Below are positions 42,666 to 50,421 of a stretch of DNA of 64,000 bases, one piece after another (the stretch's first letter is position 1; each line of letters opens with the position of its first letter). The stretch is from B46-G9 sp964548365 (GTDB lineage: Bacteria > Desulfobacterota > DSM-4660 > Desulfatiglandales > Desulfatiglandaceae), in the NCBI GenBank assembly GCA_964548365.1, contig CAZJRD010000011.1, positions 1-64,000 on the forward strand, written 5' to 3'. A model generated the notes under the pieces. That model was given only the letters and a program-made list of their open reading frames with translations, did no database searches and was not told the origin of the DNA. The translations under genes were made by a program, and so were the position numbers.

Positions 42666-44378
42666 TCAACGTTTTACCGGCTCCTCTGATGATATTTCAT
42701 CATCACTTTCCAATTGAAACAGGCAGATATCTCTCCGATGGATCACGCCAAGGAATCGCTTTTGATCACCTTTTTCAACAACCGGCAGGTAAGGAAGCTG
42801 AGAGATCTCCGACTGACGCAGGGCAAGGGCCAATGGATCATCGGGGTTTATGGTCTCAATTTTCTCGGCCACATCGCGGGCAATGATCAAGCGTGTCAGG
42901 TCCCGGTCAAAAGACAGATTACGGATGGAACGAAGCGATAGCATTCCTATCCATTCATTGTCTCTTCCGATGACGGGCAACATGGTGTACCTGCTATTCT
43001 GCATAGTTTTTATGACCTTATCCAATGTCGCGTCCTGCGGGATGGTATCAATATGATATCTCATAAGGTGCTTGACAAGAATCGGTCCTTCCTGCCCGCC
43101 GATTCTACAGAAAGGGGCCCTTCCAATGGCCTCCATCAACCGGTCGCGCAACAACAACAGATCGGCCTTCAAATGCCCAACTGTGGGGATTGACAATATC
43201 TTTACTATCTTAACCTCTCCTCCTCTAACCAGGCTGAGCTTGGTCAATATGGGCCCTGCTACTTCAAAGACCACAGTGGTGGCAAGGATCAGGGCGAGGA
43301 GGGGCCCGCCGATGCCGGGATTTTCCCTTGCCGCCCACGCGGAAAGGCCGATCGCGAGACCGGCCTGGGGCAAAAGCCCCATGCCCAAATAGATGCCGCT
43401 CGGTACATTCACCCCGGCAATGCTCCTTCCCAGGAGTCCCCCAAACATCTTTCCGGCGGCCCTGCCAAGAATATATATCCCGCCTGACAACCCCATTTCC
43501 TTTACCATTTCAATATGGAAACTTGCCCCGGCAAATGCGAAAAAAAGCGCATACAGCGGATAATCAACCTCGCTTAATCGTTTCACGGCTATTTTTGCCC
43601 TGTCACAGGTATTGACCAGAAAACCTCCCATTATCAGATTCGCCAGCAGGGCAGAAACAGAAAAATAGAGAGACAATCCTACTCCCAGCAGTATCCCTGC
43701 CAGGGAAGCCAGGAGAATCTCATTCTGTTCAAGGCCCCTCCGCAGATAGTAGTGCAGAAACAGCGCGATCCCCACACCGAGAAGAATGGGGACAAGTATT
43801 CCACGAGCGACTTCTGTAGCTGCAAAAAGAAAAGTGGATCCCATGGCCGTATTTTGCGGTGCTGATGAGACCATGCTCATGGCAATCACAAAAGCGATAA
43901 TGCATAGCAAGTTGTTCAAGCCGACCAGGGCCATAATATGGTCGGTAAGGGGACCCTCGGAATCAAATTCCCGTATGACCAGAAGAGTGGCGGCCGGGGC
44001 CGTAGCAATGGAAAGTATTCCGAGCATGGACGCCATGCCAAATGCGCCCTTGATTGCAAGAAGTACCGCGAGAAAAACGATCAAAAATGTGATCGACACA
44101 TCAGTTATGAAAAAAAGGGGAAGTGTTTTCTTGAGCCTCTGGAATTTCTTGCTCTCAAATTCCGTTCCAATGTAAAACGCGATGATCCCTAAGGCTATTT
44201 CACTAACAAAAGTAAAGTGGGCGACTTCTTGTCTTGTCAAAAAGCCGGTGATGGATGGGCCGATCAGGAGCCCGGTTAATAGGTATCCGGTTACCCGCGG
44301 CAGCCGGAACAAGGAAGCGATCCTGCCCCCTGCAAGAGCCAGGACCAAAACAATGGCTAAGGTGAGAATATGATTCAT
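42666..44378 (-). CDS. cation:proton antiporter (CPA2/Kef type) with two CBS domains
   Basis: This is a 570-residue membrane protein. Residues 1 to about 390 are hydrophobic with family motifs (LPRVTGYLLTGLLIGPSITG and GLLPQAGLAIGLSAWAAREN). Residues about 440-560 are a CBS pair (HLMRYHIDTIPQDATLDKVI and ARDVAEKIETINPDDPLALA), a regulatory module that binds adenine nucleotides. It would exchange Na+ or K+ for protons across the inner membrane. Co-orientation with a c-di-AMP cyclase suggests ion homeostasis controlled by nucleotide signals. Confidence 0.92.
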   Translation of the reverse strand: MNHILTLAIVLVLALAGGRIASLFRLPRVTGYLLTGLLIGPSITGFLTRQEVAHFTFVSEIALGIIAFYIGTEFESKKFQRLKKTLPLFFITDVSITFLIVFLAVLLAIKGAFGMASMLGILSIATAPAATLLVIREFDSEGPLTDHIMALVGLNNLLCIIAFVIAMSMVSSAPQNTAMGSTFLFAATEVARGILVPILLGVGIALFLHYYLRRGLEQNEILLASLAGILLGVGLSLYFSVSALLANLIMGGFLVNTCDRAKIAVKRLSEVDYPLYALFFAFAGASFHIEMVKEMGLSGGIYILGRAAGKMFGGLLGRSIAGVNVPSGIYLGMGLLPQAGLAIGLSAWAARENPGIGGPLLALILATTVVFEVAGPILTKLSLVRGGEVKIVKILSIPTVGHLKADLLLLRDRLMEAIGRAPFCRIGGQEGPILVKHLMRYHIDTIPQDATLDKVIKTMQNSRYTMLPVIGRDNEWIGMLSLRSIRNLSFDRDLTRLIIARDVAEKIETINPDDPLALALRQSEISQLPYLPVVEKGDQKRFLGVIHRRDICLFQLESDDEISSEEPVKR

Positions 44379-44504
44379 AGAAACCCGCCGTCAACTGCTT
44401 CATTTCGGTTTCCCGTATATCAAGTATCCTGGTTAAAATAAAGCATCCTAAACATCTATACGTACCGGTTACCCGAGCCTCGCGCTCATGCTCCCATTCT
44501 CGTG

Positions 44505-45326
44505 CTACTGGGCATAACTCATTCTATTTTCGTATAGGTGAAGCCGTTTCTGGAAATTCTTGTTTGGAGGTTTTGATTTTCGGTAGGCCTCGGTTTCGAC
44601 CCTGACTGCTTCTTTGAATGCCCCGCACTCGGCATAGGCGGCTGCGAGGGTATCCATCCAGGCTCCATTTTTCCCTATTTCGAGTGCTTTTTGTGCCAAG
44701 GCTATCGCCTTTTTGCAATCGCGATACCTCGGATCCTTGGCGGTGACCAAGAGCCAGGCAAGATTATTGTAGGAGCCCCCACTCATGGGATCAATTTCGA
44801 TTACCTTCTGATAATCTTTGATGGCATCTCTATACCGTTCGAGACCGGTCATGATGACCGCGCGGTTGTGCAGGTAATCAGATCTTTCAGGGCTGATGGA
44901 TAAGGCGCTGTTTATTTCTTCCAGTGCCTCCTGGAGCAGCCCTTTTCTGGCACGAACCCCCGCCCGAAGGGAAAAGGCGGGTGCGAAGGACCTGTTCAAT
45001 TGCAGACAAGCTGATGCATCCGCCAGCGCGTCATCGGGACGGCCGCTGTACATCTTTACCTGTCCGCGTTCAAAAAAACATTCTGCGCACTCAGGGTTCT
45101 CTTCAATGGCCTTGTCAAAGTCCGATATGGCGGCATCATGATGTCCCATCTTGGCATACGTTATGCCCCTGTATCGAAATGCCTTGCATTTTTCTTGACT
45201 CAACTCACTCGCTTGGGTAAAGGCGCGAAGAGCATCTTCCAACTTGCCTTTTCGAGCAAGATCAAGGCCTCTTTCCAGCTCTTGTTCTGCCTCACCACTC
45301 GGGTGTTTCCTCGTCTTATCAGACAC
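44505..45326 (-). CDS. tetratricopeptide repeat protein
   Basis: This 273-residue protein is made of about six TPR units, for example ALRAFTQASELSQEKCKAFR, AISDFDKAIEENPECAECFF and AIKDYQKVIEIDPMSGGSYN. There is no signal peptide or membrane segment, so it is a cytoplasmic scaffold for unknown partners. It lies 67 bp downstream of the c-di-AMP cyclase gene and 126 bp upstream of the antiporter gene, all on one strand. Confidence 0.88.
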   Translation of the reverse strand: MSDKTRKHPSGEAEQELERGLDLARKGKLEDALRAFTQASELSQEKCKAFRYRGITYAKMGHHDAAISDFDKAIEENPECAECFFERGQVKMYSGRPDDALADASACLQLNRSFAPAFSLRAGVRARKGLLQEALEEINSALSISPERSDYLHNRAVIMTGLERYRDAIKDYQKVIEIDPMSGGSYNNLAWLLVTAKDPRYRDCKKAIALAQKALEIGKNGAWMDTLAAAYAECGAFKEAVRVETEAYRKSKPPNKNFQKRLHLYENRMSYAQ

Positions 45327-45393
45327 TACTCATCCTCTTCGGCCATGTCAGACACCCATGGGAACCTTTTCTCCGGCCATGCATCCGTATAAT

Positions 45394-46086
45394 CTAAATG
45401 TTGGCCGCATCCACCTCATTTTCGAGCTTTTTCAACAAAGCAAATGTGCCCAGATTCGGGTATAATCGGCCTTTGAGCGCCATTGATATCCACCCTTTCT
45501 CTTCAGAAACCACAATAACCAGGGCATCACTTACCTGGCTGAGACCAACGGCTGCACGATGACGAGTTCCCAGTCCGAGCCTCTCCAGTTCAACAGCTTG
45601 CGGCGCCAGGGGGAGCAGACACCGGGCTTTTCGGATATGGCCATTTCTGATAAGCGCCGCCCCATCATGGAGTGGACTTCCCGGATAAAAGATGTTCTCC
45701 AGGAGAGTTGCATTCACCTCGGCCTCAATGATGACTCCCTGCCGAAGATACTGATCCAAATCGTTTTTCTGCTCGATCACAATGATGGCTCCATGACGCT
45801 TCGAACTCAGCCGGGAAATCGCAAGGATGACCTCCCCGGGGACCCTTATGTTGGGAGAGATACAACATTTCAGATGCCTCTGGAGCAAACCCTTCTCCAA
45901 TCGGGTAAGTCCTTCTCGTATTTCATATATTTCCTGGAGGAAATTACTCAGATAAGAACACTGCTTCAGGCAGGAAAGCGCCCCGTGAAGATCGAGAAGC
46001 TGGCATTTCAGATCTACAAGCCTTTCCTTAATGGCCTCTTCCTCACTGAGAATGGGATCATACTTCGGCGGCATCATTTCACCCAC
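45394..46086 (-). CDS. diadenylate cyclase (c-di-AMP synthase), CdaS-like architecture
   Basis: It makes cyclic di-AMP from two ATP. The DAC domain (about 85-225) has both signatures, DGA in GSPLHDGAALI and RHR in GLGTRHRAAVG. An N-terminal helical segment of about 80 residues (ERLVDLKCQLLDLHGALSCL) has no membrane span, unlike CdaA, and lacks the DNA-binding part of DisA. This resembles the soluble CdaS type, whose helices inhibit the enzyme. An ATG at MPPKYDPIL is an alternative start. Confidence 0.9.
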   Translation of the reverse strand: MGEMMPPKYDPILSEEEAIKERLVDLKCQLLDLHGALSCLKQCSYLSNFLQEIYEIREGLTRLEKGLLQRHLKCCISPNIRVPGEVILAISRLSSKRHGAIIVIEQKNDLDQYLRQGVIIEAEVNATLLENIFYPGSPLHDGAALIRNGHIRKARCLLPLAPQAVELERLGLGTRHRAAVGLSQVSDALVIVVSEEKGWISMALKGRLYPNLGTFALLKKLENEVDAANI

Positions 46087-46149
46087 TTTTTTCCAATTCT
46101 CTCCAACCTAAGGGCTACCAACTACAATAATATCTCCTCCATGAAAAAA

Positions 46150-46605
46150 CTATCTCCTTGTCAGTCCGGGCACCATGGCCGGCGGAATAACCAGTACGGG
46201 ACAGGGCGACCACAGAAGAGTATCCATTGTCACCGCCCCCAAAGGACCTACCCGAACATCTTCTCCTGTCTGGATGGGAACTTTTGTGTCGGTACCCATG
46301 ACAATAAGATCCACCGATGCGTTCCTGGCGAGCTTGACAATCTCACTCACCACATCTCCATCCGACACATTGATGGAATAATTGTCAAACCCCTGGCCCT
46401 TCATCTTGTCAACGTAGGCCTCCTTAACACGCGCTTCCGCCTTGCTTATTTCTTTCACTGTCTCATCTTTGGTTAGGTTAAGACGTCCGAGCCCATAATA
46501 AATCCAAAGTTTTGCGTTATGTTCTTTCGCCATATTGAGCGAAAAGTGCAGGATGTGTTCACAATACTCCGTCAGGCAGGTACAAAACAGAATTTTCTTG
46601 TACAT
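46150..46605 (-). CDS. universal stress protein (UspA family), second type
   Basis: From the ATG of MYKKILFCTCLTEYCEHILH, preceded by GGGGGGAGGACG, the protein has 151 residues. IVMGTDTKVPIQTGEDVRVG and SPCPVLVIPP are the family C-terminal region. The longer frame reads through a 16-bp inverted repeat and is rejected. It sits between a small Cys-containing protein and the c-di-AMP cyclase, probably in one sigma-54-driven transcript. Confidence 0.87.
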   Translation of the reverse strand: MYKKILFCTCLTEYCEHILHFSLNMAKEHNAKLWIYYGLGRLNLTKDETVKEISKAEARVKEAYVDKMKGQGFDNYSINVSDGDVVSEIVKLARNASVDLIVMGTDTKVPIQTGEDVRVGPLGAVTMDTLLWSPCPVLVIPPAMVPGLTRR

Positions 46606-46629
46606 CGTCCTCCCCCCTTCCTGGACAAG

Positions 46630-46680
46630 GGGATATCCTGGTGCGGTTTCCGTATCCTCATGCACGCACCAGGATATCCC
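46630..46680. promoter_or_regulatory. 16-bp inverted repeat in front of usp
   Basis: GGGATATCCTGGTGCG (46630-46645) and CGCACCAGGATATCCC (46665-46680) match perfectly around a 19-nt loop. No T-run follows on either strand. It may be an intercistronic stabiliser, a weak terminator after the 61-residue gene, or an operator. Confidence 0.6.
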
Positions 46681-46724
46681 TGTGAACGTATCTCCATCCC
46701 ACCCGAACCACGGGATGGCACCGA

Positions 46725-46910
46725 TTACCTTCCGCCGTTCGGGAAGGCCATTTCATCGCATCTCCAGCAACCCTGCTCCCGCAGGTCACCGCCAAAATCG
46801 ATGTCCTTGTCGCACAGCCAGCCGTTCCCGTCTTTGTCCTGAAAGTACTTCAAAGGACGGGCAGGAATGTGGGTATCGGTGGTAGCCTCGAGTCTTTTGT
46901 CTTCTGCCAT
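46725..46910 (-). CDS. small protein of 61 residues with CWRC motif
   Basis: The protein starts MAEDKRLEATTDTHIPARPL and is polar. It contains NGWLCDKD and GCWRCDEM, three Cys residues that could bind a metal. AAGGAGAAAAGAAA precedes the ATG, and a near-consensus sigma-54 promoter lies 60 bp upstream, which supports it as a real gene. It is the first gene of a unit followed by usp and the c-di-AMP cyclase. Function not recognised. Confidence 0.75.
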   Translation of the reverse strand: MAEDKRLEATTDTHIPARPLKYFQDKDGNGWLCDKDIDFGGDLREQGCWRCDEMAFPNGGR

Positions 46911-46969
46911 TTTCTTTTCTCCTTTGTGATGCTGAAATATTTTTTGATTCCTGTTACTTAATTACATAG

Positions 46970-46985
46970 AGCATCAAACGTGCCA
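46970..46985 (-). promoter_or_regulatory. sigma-54 promoter of the small protein/usp unit
   Basis: On the minus strand TGGCACGTTTGATGCT matches TGGCACG-N4-TTGCW apart from one base, with GG-N10-GC. It lies between the stop of the sigma-54 activator gene (47109) and the 61-residue gene. Confidence 0.78.
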
Positions 46986-47007
46986 AAAAGGAGAAAGCGT
47001 TTCTTCA

Positions 47008-47027
47008 AAAAAACAACCTTGTTTTTT
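47008..47027. promoter_or_regulatory. AT-rich palindrome near the sigma-54 promoter
   Basis: AAAAAACAA (47008-47016) and TTGTTTTTT (47019-47027) are exact inverted arms with a 2-bp centre, about 30 bp upstream of the -24 element. It may be an activator site or a weak terminator of the activator gene. Confidence 0.35.
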
Positions 47028-47108
47028 CAATATATTAGAAATAATGAACAGGATAACAAGAAGAGAAGGGGCGGAGAAGAGTCGCAACTGTGCTACCGCA
47101 GGAATTAG

Positions 47109-48500
47109 CTAAGAGTGCATGAACGCTACCCTGCCTTCCGGTTTGTGCCGGCCGTCCTGATCGGGCAGACGAATACCAAGCTTTTTTATCTTGCGAAAAA
47201 GGGTTGTCTTGTGGATCCCCATCTCCCGGGCCGCAGCGAGGCGGTTCCACTTGTTCTTCTTCAGCATAAAGATGATGAATTGCCGCTCCATTTCTTCGAA
47301 GGTGTCGGCGCGGACAAAGGAATCCAGGGTGGGACGTAACGAATCCGGCAGGTGTTTTACGTGAATCAGACCTCCCGGGGAAAGCACATACCCATGTTCG
47401 ATAATATTTTCAAGCTCCCGAATATTACCCGGGTAGTCATAGCTCATCAGAATATCGAAGGCGTCGTGGGAAACGGCTGCTATATCCTTGCTGTACAGGG
47501 CCGAAAAACGACTGATGAAATGGTCAACGAGCAACGGCACATCTTCCAACCGTTCCCGCAGAGGCGGGATCTCGAGCTTTATAACATTGACCCTGTAATA
47601 AAGGTCCTGCCTGAAAGTGCCGTCCGCCACCATCTTATTCAGGTCGCGGTTGGTTGCCGTAATGATCCGCACATTGGCGTTCAAGGGACGGGTGCCCCCG
47701 AGAGGCTCGTAGATCTTCTCCTGCAGTACCCGGAGCAACTTCACCTGGAGCGGGAGAGGCAGGTCCCCGATTTCATCAAGGAACAGGGTGCCTCCTTCGG
47801 CCCTCGCAAAACGGCCCTGCCTTGCCCTGGTGGCGCCGGTAAAGGCGCCTGATTCATGGCCAAAGAGTTCTGATTCGATCAGGGTTTCGGGGAACCCCCC
47901 GCAATTGACAGCGACAAACGGGTTTTTATTTCTCTGGCTCAATCCGTGAATCGCCCGGGCAAAAAGTTCCTTCCCGGTGCCGCTCTCTCCGGTTATCAGC
48001 ACGGTGCTGTCACTTTCCGCTATGGTAGGAAGAATACCCAGAATCTTTTTTACCTTATTACTCTTACTGATAATATCTCCAAAGGAGTAACTCTTTTTAA
48101 TCTCCTTCCGGAACTCCTCAACTTGCCTGAGGTCGCGGAAGGTTTCCACCCCTCCTCTCAAATTGCCGTCTTTATCTTTGAACACCGCAGTTGAGATGCT
48201 CACCGGGACCTGCGTTCCATGGCTGTTTTCAAGATATACAGCGAGATTCACAACCGGCCTTCCGGTCTCAATGGTATAGCGCATGGCACAGGTGTCCCTG
48301 CAGATATTTGACTTCAAGACCTCATAGCATCGGCGACCTATTGCTTTTTTCCGTGATACCCCGGAGATGCGTTCTGCCGCCTTGTTGAAACAGGTGATCC
48401 GCCAGTCAGAATCAACCGTCATCACGCCATCACTGATACTCTGGATCACCGCCTCAAACCGTTCGGGAGACGGGTCATCAAGGAAATATAGAGCTGTCAT
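47109..48500 (-). CDS. PAS-containing sigma-54-dependent transcriptional activator
   Basis: This 463-residue NtrC-type activator has no receiver domain. A PAS domain (about 10-125, SISDGVMTVDSDWRITCFNK) carries the cysteines CYEVLKSNICRDTCAMRY, which could hold a redox-active or Fe-S site. The AAA+ domain follows, with Walker A GESGTGKELFARA, GAFTGA loop and Walker B GGTLFLDEIGDLP. A Fis-type HTH (NRLAAAREMGIHKTTLFRKI) ends it. AAGGAATTTGTGT precedes the ATG. It is the natural candidate to activate the promoter at 46970-46985, directly downstream. Confidence 0.93.
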   Translation of the reverse strand: MTALYFLDDPSPERFEAVIQSISDGVMTVDSDWRITCFNKAAERISGVSRKKAIGRRCYEVLKSNICRDTCAMRYTIETGRPVVNLAVYLENSHGTQVPVSISTAVFKDKDGNLRGGVETFRDLRQVEEFRKEIKKSYSFGDIISKSNKVKKILGILPTIAESDSTVLITGESGTGKELFARAIHGLSQRNKNPFVAVNCGGFPETLIESELFGHESGAFTGATRARQGRFARAEGGTLFLDEIGDLPLPLQVKLLRVLQEKIYEPLGGTRPLNANVRIITATNRDLNKMVADGTFRQDLYYRVNVIKLEIPPLRERLEDVPLLVDHFISRFSALYSKDIAAVSHDAFDILMSYDYPGNIRELENIIEHGYVLSPGGLIHVKHLPDSLRPTLDSFVRADTFEEMERQFIIFMLKKNKWNRLAAAREMGIHKTTLFRKIKKLGIRLPDQDGRHKPEGRVAFMHS

Positions 48501-48542
48501 ACACAAATTCCTTGTTTGTGAAAGGTCATTGGTTGAGGCTCA

Positions 48543-48776
48543 TTACCGTGTCATAGCAGTGCCACATTTCGGGCATCGCTGATCATAGCAGGGCATACCT
48601 GCCTGGTGCGGGACCTTTTCTCCGCAGTTCGGACAAACACAATCCCCGCCCGATCCTGCGCCGGAACCACCTCCTCGACCTCTTCCACCACCGCTTCCCG
48701 TACCTCCGCGGCCTCCCATGCCTCTTCCGGTACCGGGACCTTGCCCTCTCGGGCCTGTTCCATCTCCTCTCGGCAT
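48543..48776 (-). CDS. Gly/Arg-rich zinc-ribbon protein (DUF5320-like N-terminus)
   Basis: This 77-residue protein starts MPRGDGTGPRGQGPGTGRGM after GGAGGTGGACAGT. The Gly/Arg-rich half is followed by a zinc ribbon (CVCPNCGEKV and CPKCGTAM, plus CYDQRC). DUF5320-type proteins with the same start often accompany NifX/dinitrogenase-cofactor-like proteins in anaerobes; none is visible here. It lies 42 bp upstream of the sigma-54 activator on the same strand. Function unknown. Confidence 0.78.
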   Translation of the reverse strand: MPRGDGTGPRGQGPGTGRGMGGRGGTGSGGGRGRGGGSGAGSGGDCVCPNCGEKVPHQAGMPCYDQRCPKCGTAMTR

Positions 48777-48855
48777 ACTGTCCACCTCCTTTTCAATAAT
48801 AATGATTGACTCCAACGAACTTCTTGAAAAATATTCTTTCTGACCTCAGCAGCTA

Positions 48856-48975
48856 TTATAGCACAGAGTACTTTGGACCTCCGCCACCCTCTGGTGGAAC
48901 CCATGTGATGTTTTCATAAGGATCTTTAATGTCGCATGTCTTGCAATGAAGGCAGTTAAAAGAGAGGGCAGAGAT
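48856..48975 (-). pseudogene. C-terminal remnant of ETF:quinone oxidoreductase
   Basis: On the minus strand the frame reads GISALSFNCLHCKTCDIKDP and then ENITWVPPEGGGGPKYSVL, ending at TAA. NCLHCKTCDIKDP and TWVPPEGGGGP are the hallmark [4Fe-4S] and C-terminal segments of electron-transfer-flavoprotein:quinone oxidoreductase. The frame has a stop 13 codons upstream and only about 40 of the usual 550 residues remain. It lies between thioredoxin and the DUF5320-like gene. Confidence 0.85.
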
Positions 48976-49025
48976 TCCAATCCACTGCCCCCAAATCCCT
49001 TGGAAACCCCTTTATCAGCTACTGC

Positions 49026-49343
49026 TCAAAGAATGGACTCGATTTTCTCTGTAATCATTGATTCCGGGACCGCTCCTATGATTTCATCTATCCTTTTTCC
49101 GTCTTTGAAAAACATCAGCGTGGGGATGCTCATGATCCCGTAGTTCATTGCCGTTCCTTGGGCTTCATCAACATTCATCTTACAAAACTTGAATTTGCCG
49201 TCGTAATCCCCGGAAAGTTTCTCAACAGTCGGCGAAACCATGTGGCAAGGGCCACACCACGGTGCCCAGAAATCTACAAGGACCGGCATTTCCGATTTCA
49301 AGACCTCTTCCTCAAAATTCTGTTCAGTTATTTCGTTCACCAT
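49026..49343 (-). CDS. trxA: thioredoxin
   Basis: This 105-residue disulfide reductase has the active site WAPWCGPCHMVSP and the cis-Pro segment IMSIPTLMFFKDGKR. It is cytoplasmic, without a signal peptide. It follows the DUF1638 gene at 32 bp on the same strand and may share the transcript from the sigma-54 promoter at 52387. A dedicated thioredoxin reductase is not in the window. Confidence 0.95.
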   Translation of the reverse strand: MVNEITEQNFEEEVLKSEMPVLVDFWAPWCGPCHMVSPTVEKLSGDYDGKFKFCKMNVDEAQGTAMNYGIMSIPTLMFFKDGKRIDEIIGAVPESMITEKIESIL

Positions 49344-49375
49344 TTTTTCTTTTCCTTTCTTTCCTTTTTGAAAAA

Positions 49376-50032
49376 TTATGCGTTATGCAGTTTATTCGCC
49401 TGATCAACGAGCAAGGATTTCAACCGATCCAGGCTAATGGCATATGGTTGGATAGGGATGCCCATCCAATCGGAATATTCAAGGAAATCCTCGGGACGTT
49501 CCGCCATATAGCGGTCAATGTAACCGATGCCGTCCAGGACGATCGCCCCTCCTGTATGCCGCGGGAAATTTTCATTCGCGAGCCCCTGGTCCCACCCCTT
49601 GAACACGTAGTGCCGAAATTTCACCCAGCCCGGTGTCATCCACCAGACCTTTTCTCCACCTGCCAGTTCCTGGGCTATCCGCTCCCGTTCTTCTTCACTG
49701 GCCAGCATGTCCATGCAGTGGGTCGCGTCTATCCTTGAGACATTCGGCCCCATCTCCTCAATAATTTTTTTCATGGTCCGGTAAGGATCGTCGCTGTTCA
49801 CGTAACAGAATTTTCCCCCATAAACCACGAGGATCTTGTCCGCTTTCTCTTTTGCCTTGTTGACCCGATAAATCAACCGTTGCTCAAGTTCTTTTGGTAT
49901 TTCGTGGAGGCCCGGGGTATTGTAAAAGATGTGTCTTGCATCCAGAAAGCCTTCCTTTTGCAAGTGGCTTAACTCCAAACTTATTGTTCCACACGCTACT
50001 ATGGCTATATCTGAAAAAGATACCTGATCCAT
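49376..50032 (-). CDS. DUF1638-family protein
   Basis: This 218-residue protein starts MDQVSFSDIAIVACGTISLE after AGGAGGAATGTG; the longer frame overlaps the ferredoxin gene and is rejected. Cys-containing segments are VYGGKFCYVN, RIDATHCMDMLA and WMTPGWVKF. DUF1638 proteins occur near corrinoid methyltransferases and flavoproteins in anaerobes, with no known reaction. It lies 10 bp downstream of the ferredoxin gene in the operon begun by the old-yellow-enzyme gene. Confidence 0.85.
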   Translation of the reverse strand: MDQVSFSDIAIVACGTISLELSHLQKEGFLDARHIFYNTPGLHEIPKELEQRLIYRVNKAKEKADKILVVYGGKFCYVNSDDPYRTMKKIIEEMGPNVSRIDATHCMDMLASEEERERIAQELAGGEKVWWMTPGWVKFRHYVFKGWDQGLANENFPRHTGGAIVLDGIGYIDRYMAERPEDFLEYSDWMGIPIQPYAISLDRLKSLLVDQANKLHNA

Positions 50033-50042
50033 CACATTCCTC

Positions 50043-50405
50043 CTATCCAAAATGATGAAACCTGCGTTCAAGTGTCCGGTGAAACTGATCCGAAATTTGG
50101 GAAGGCTGTAGAGAAAGCGCATCTTCGGGACATTCTCGAACACAGTATCCGCAACCGATACACCTTTCGGTATCCACTTGGGCCTGTTCGTGGATAGTGA
50201 TCGCCTCCACAGGGCAGACAGAGTCACACATTCCACATCCAACACATTTCACCGTATCTACGAAGGCCTTCCATTGGGGTTGGATCGACTGAAGCTTCCG
50301 GGCCTTTCCGATCCGCCTCTCCAGTGTTGCCAGCCGCTCCTTTATTACTCCAACCCTCGCCTTCAGCTCTTGAATCTCTTTTTCACGACCGACTTCATTT
50401 TCCAT
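50043..50405 (-). CDS. 2x[4Fe-4S] ferredoxin with N-terminal coiled coil
   Basis: This 120-residue protein has residues about 5-45 as a charged coiled coil (EIQELKARVGVIKERLATLE). The ferredoxin fold follows, with CVGCGMCDSVCPVEA and CIGCGYCVRECPEDA. The ATG at MENEVGRE follows AGGGGACGAAAA. It lies 16 bp after the flavin oxidoreductase and is its likely electron partner. The coiled coil may dock it onto a larger complex. Confidence 0.88.
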   Translation of the reverse strand: MENEVGREKEIQELKARVGVIKERLATLERRIGKARKLQSIQPQWKAFVDTVKCVGCGMCDSVCPVEAITIHEQAQVDTERCIGCGYCVRECPEDALSLQPSQISDQFHRTLERRFHHFG

Positions 50406-50421
50406 TTTTCGTCCCCTGACT

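Noticed and set aside
48855..48863. Extended -10 box TGCTATAAT as a promoter for the DUF5320-like gene
   Set aside because: It coincides with the stop codon region of the ETF:quinone oxidoreductase relic and has no acceptable -35 element, so it may be chance.
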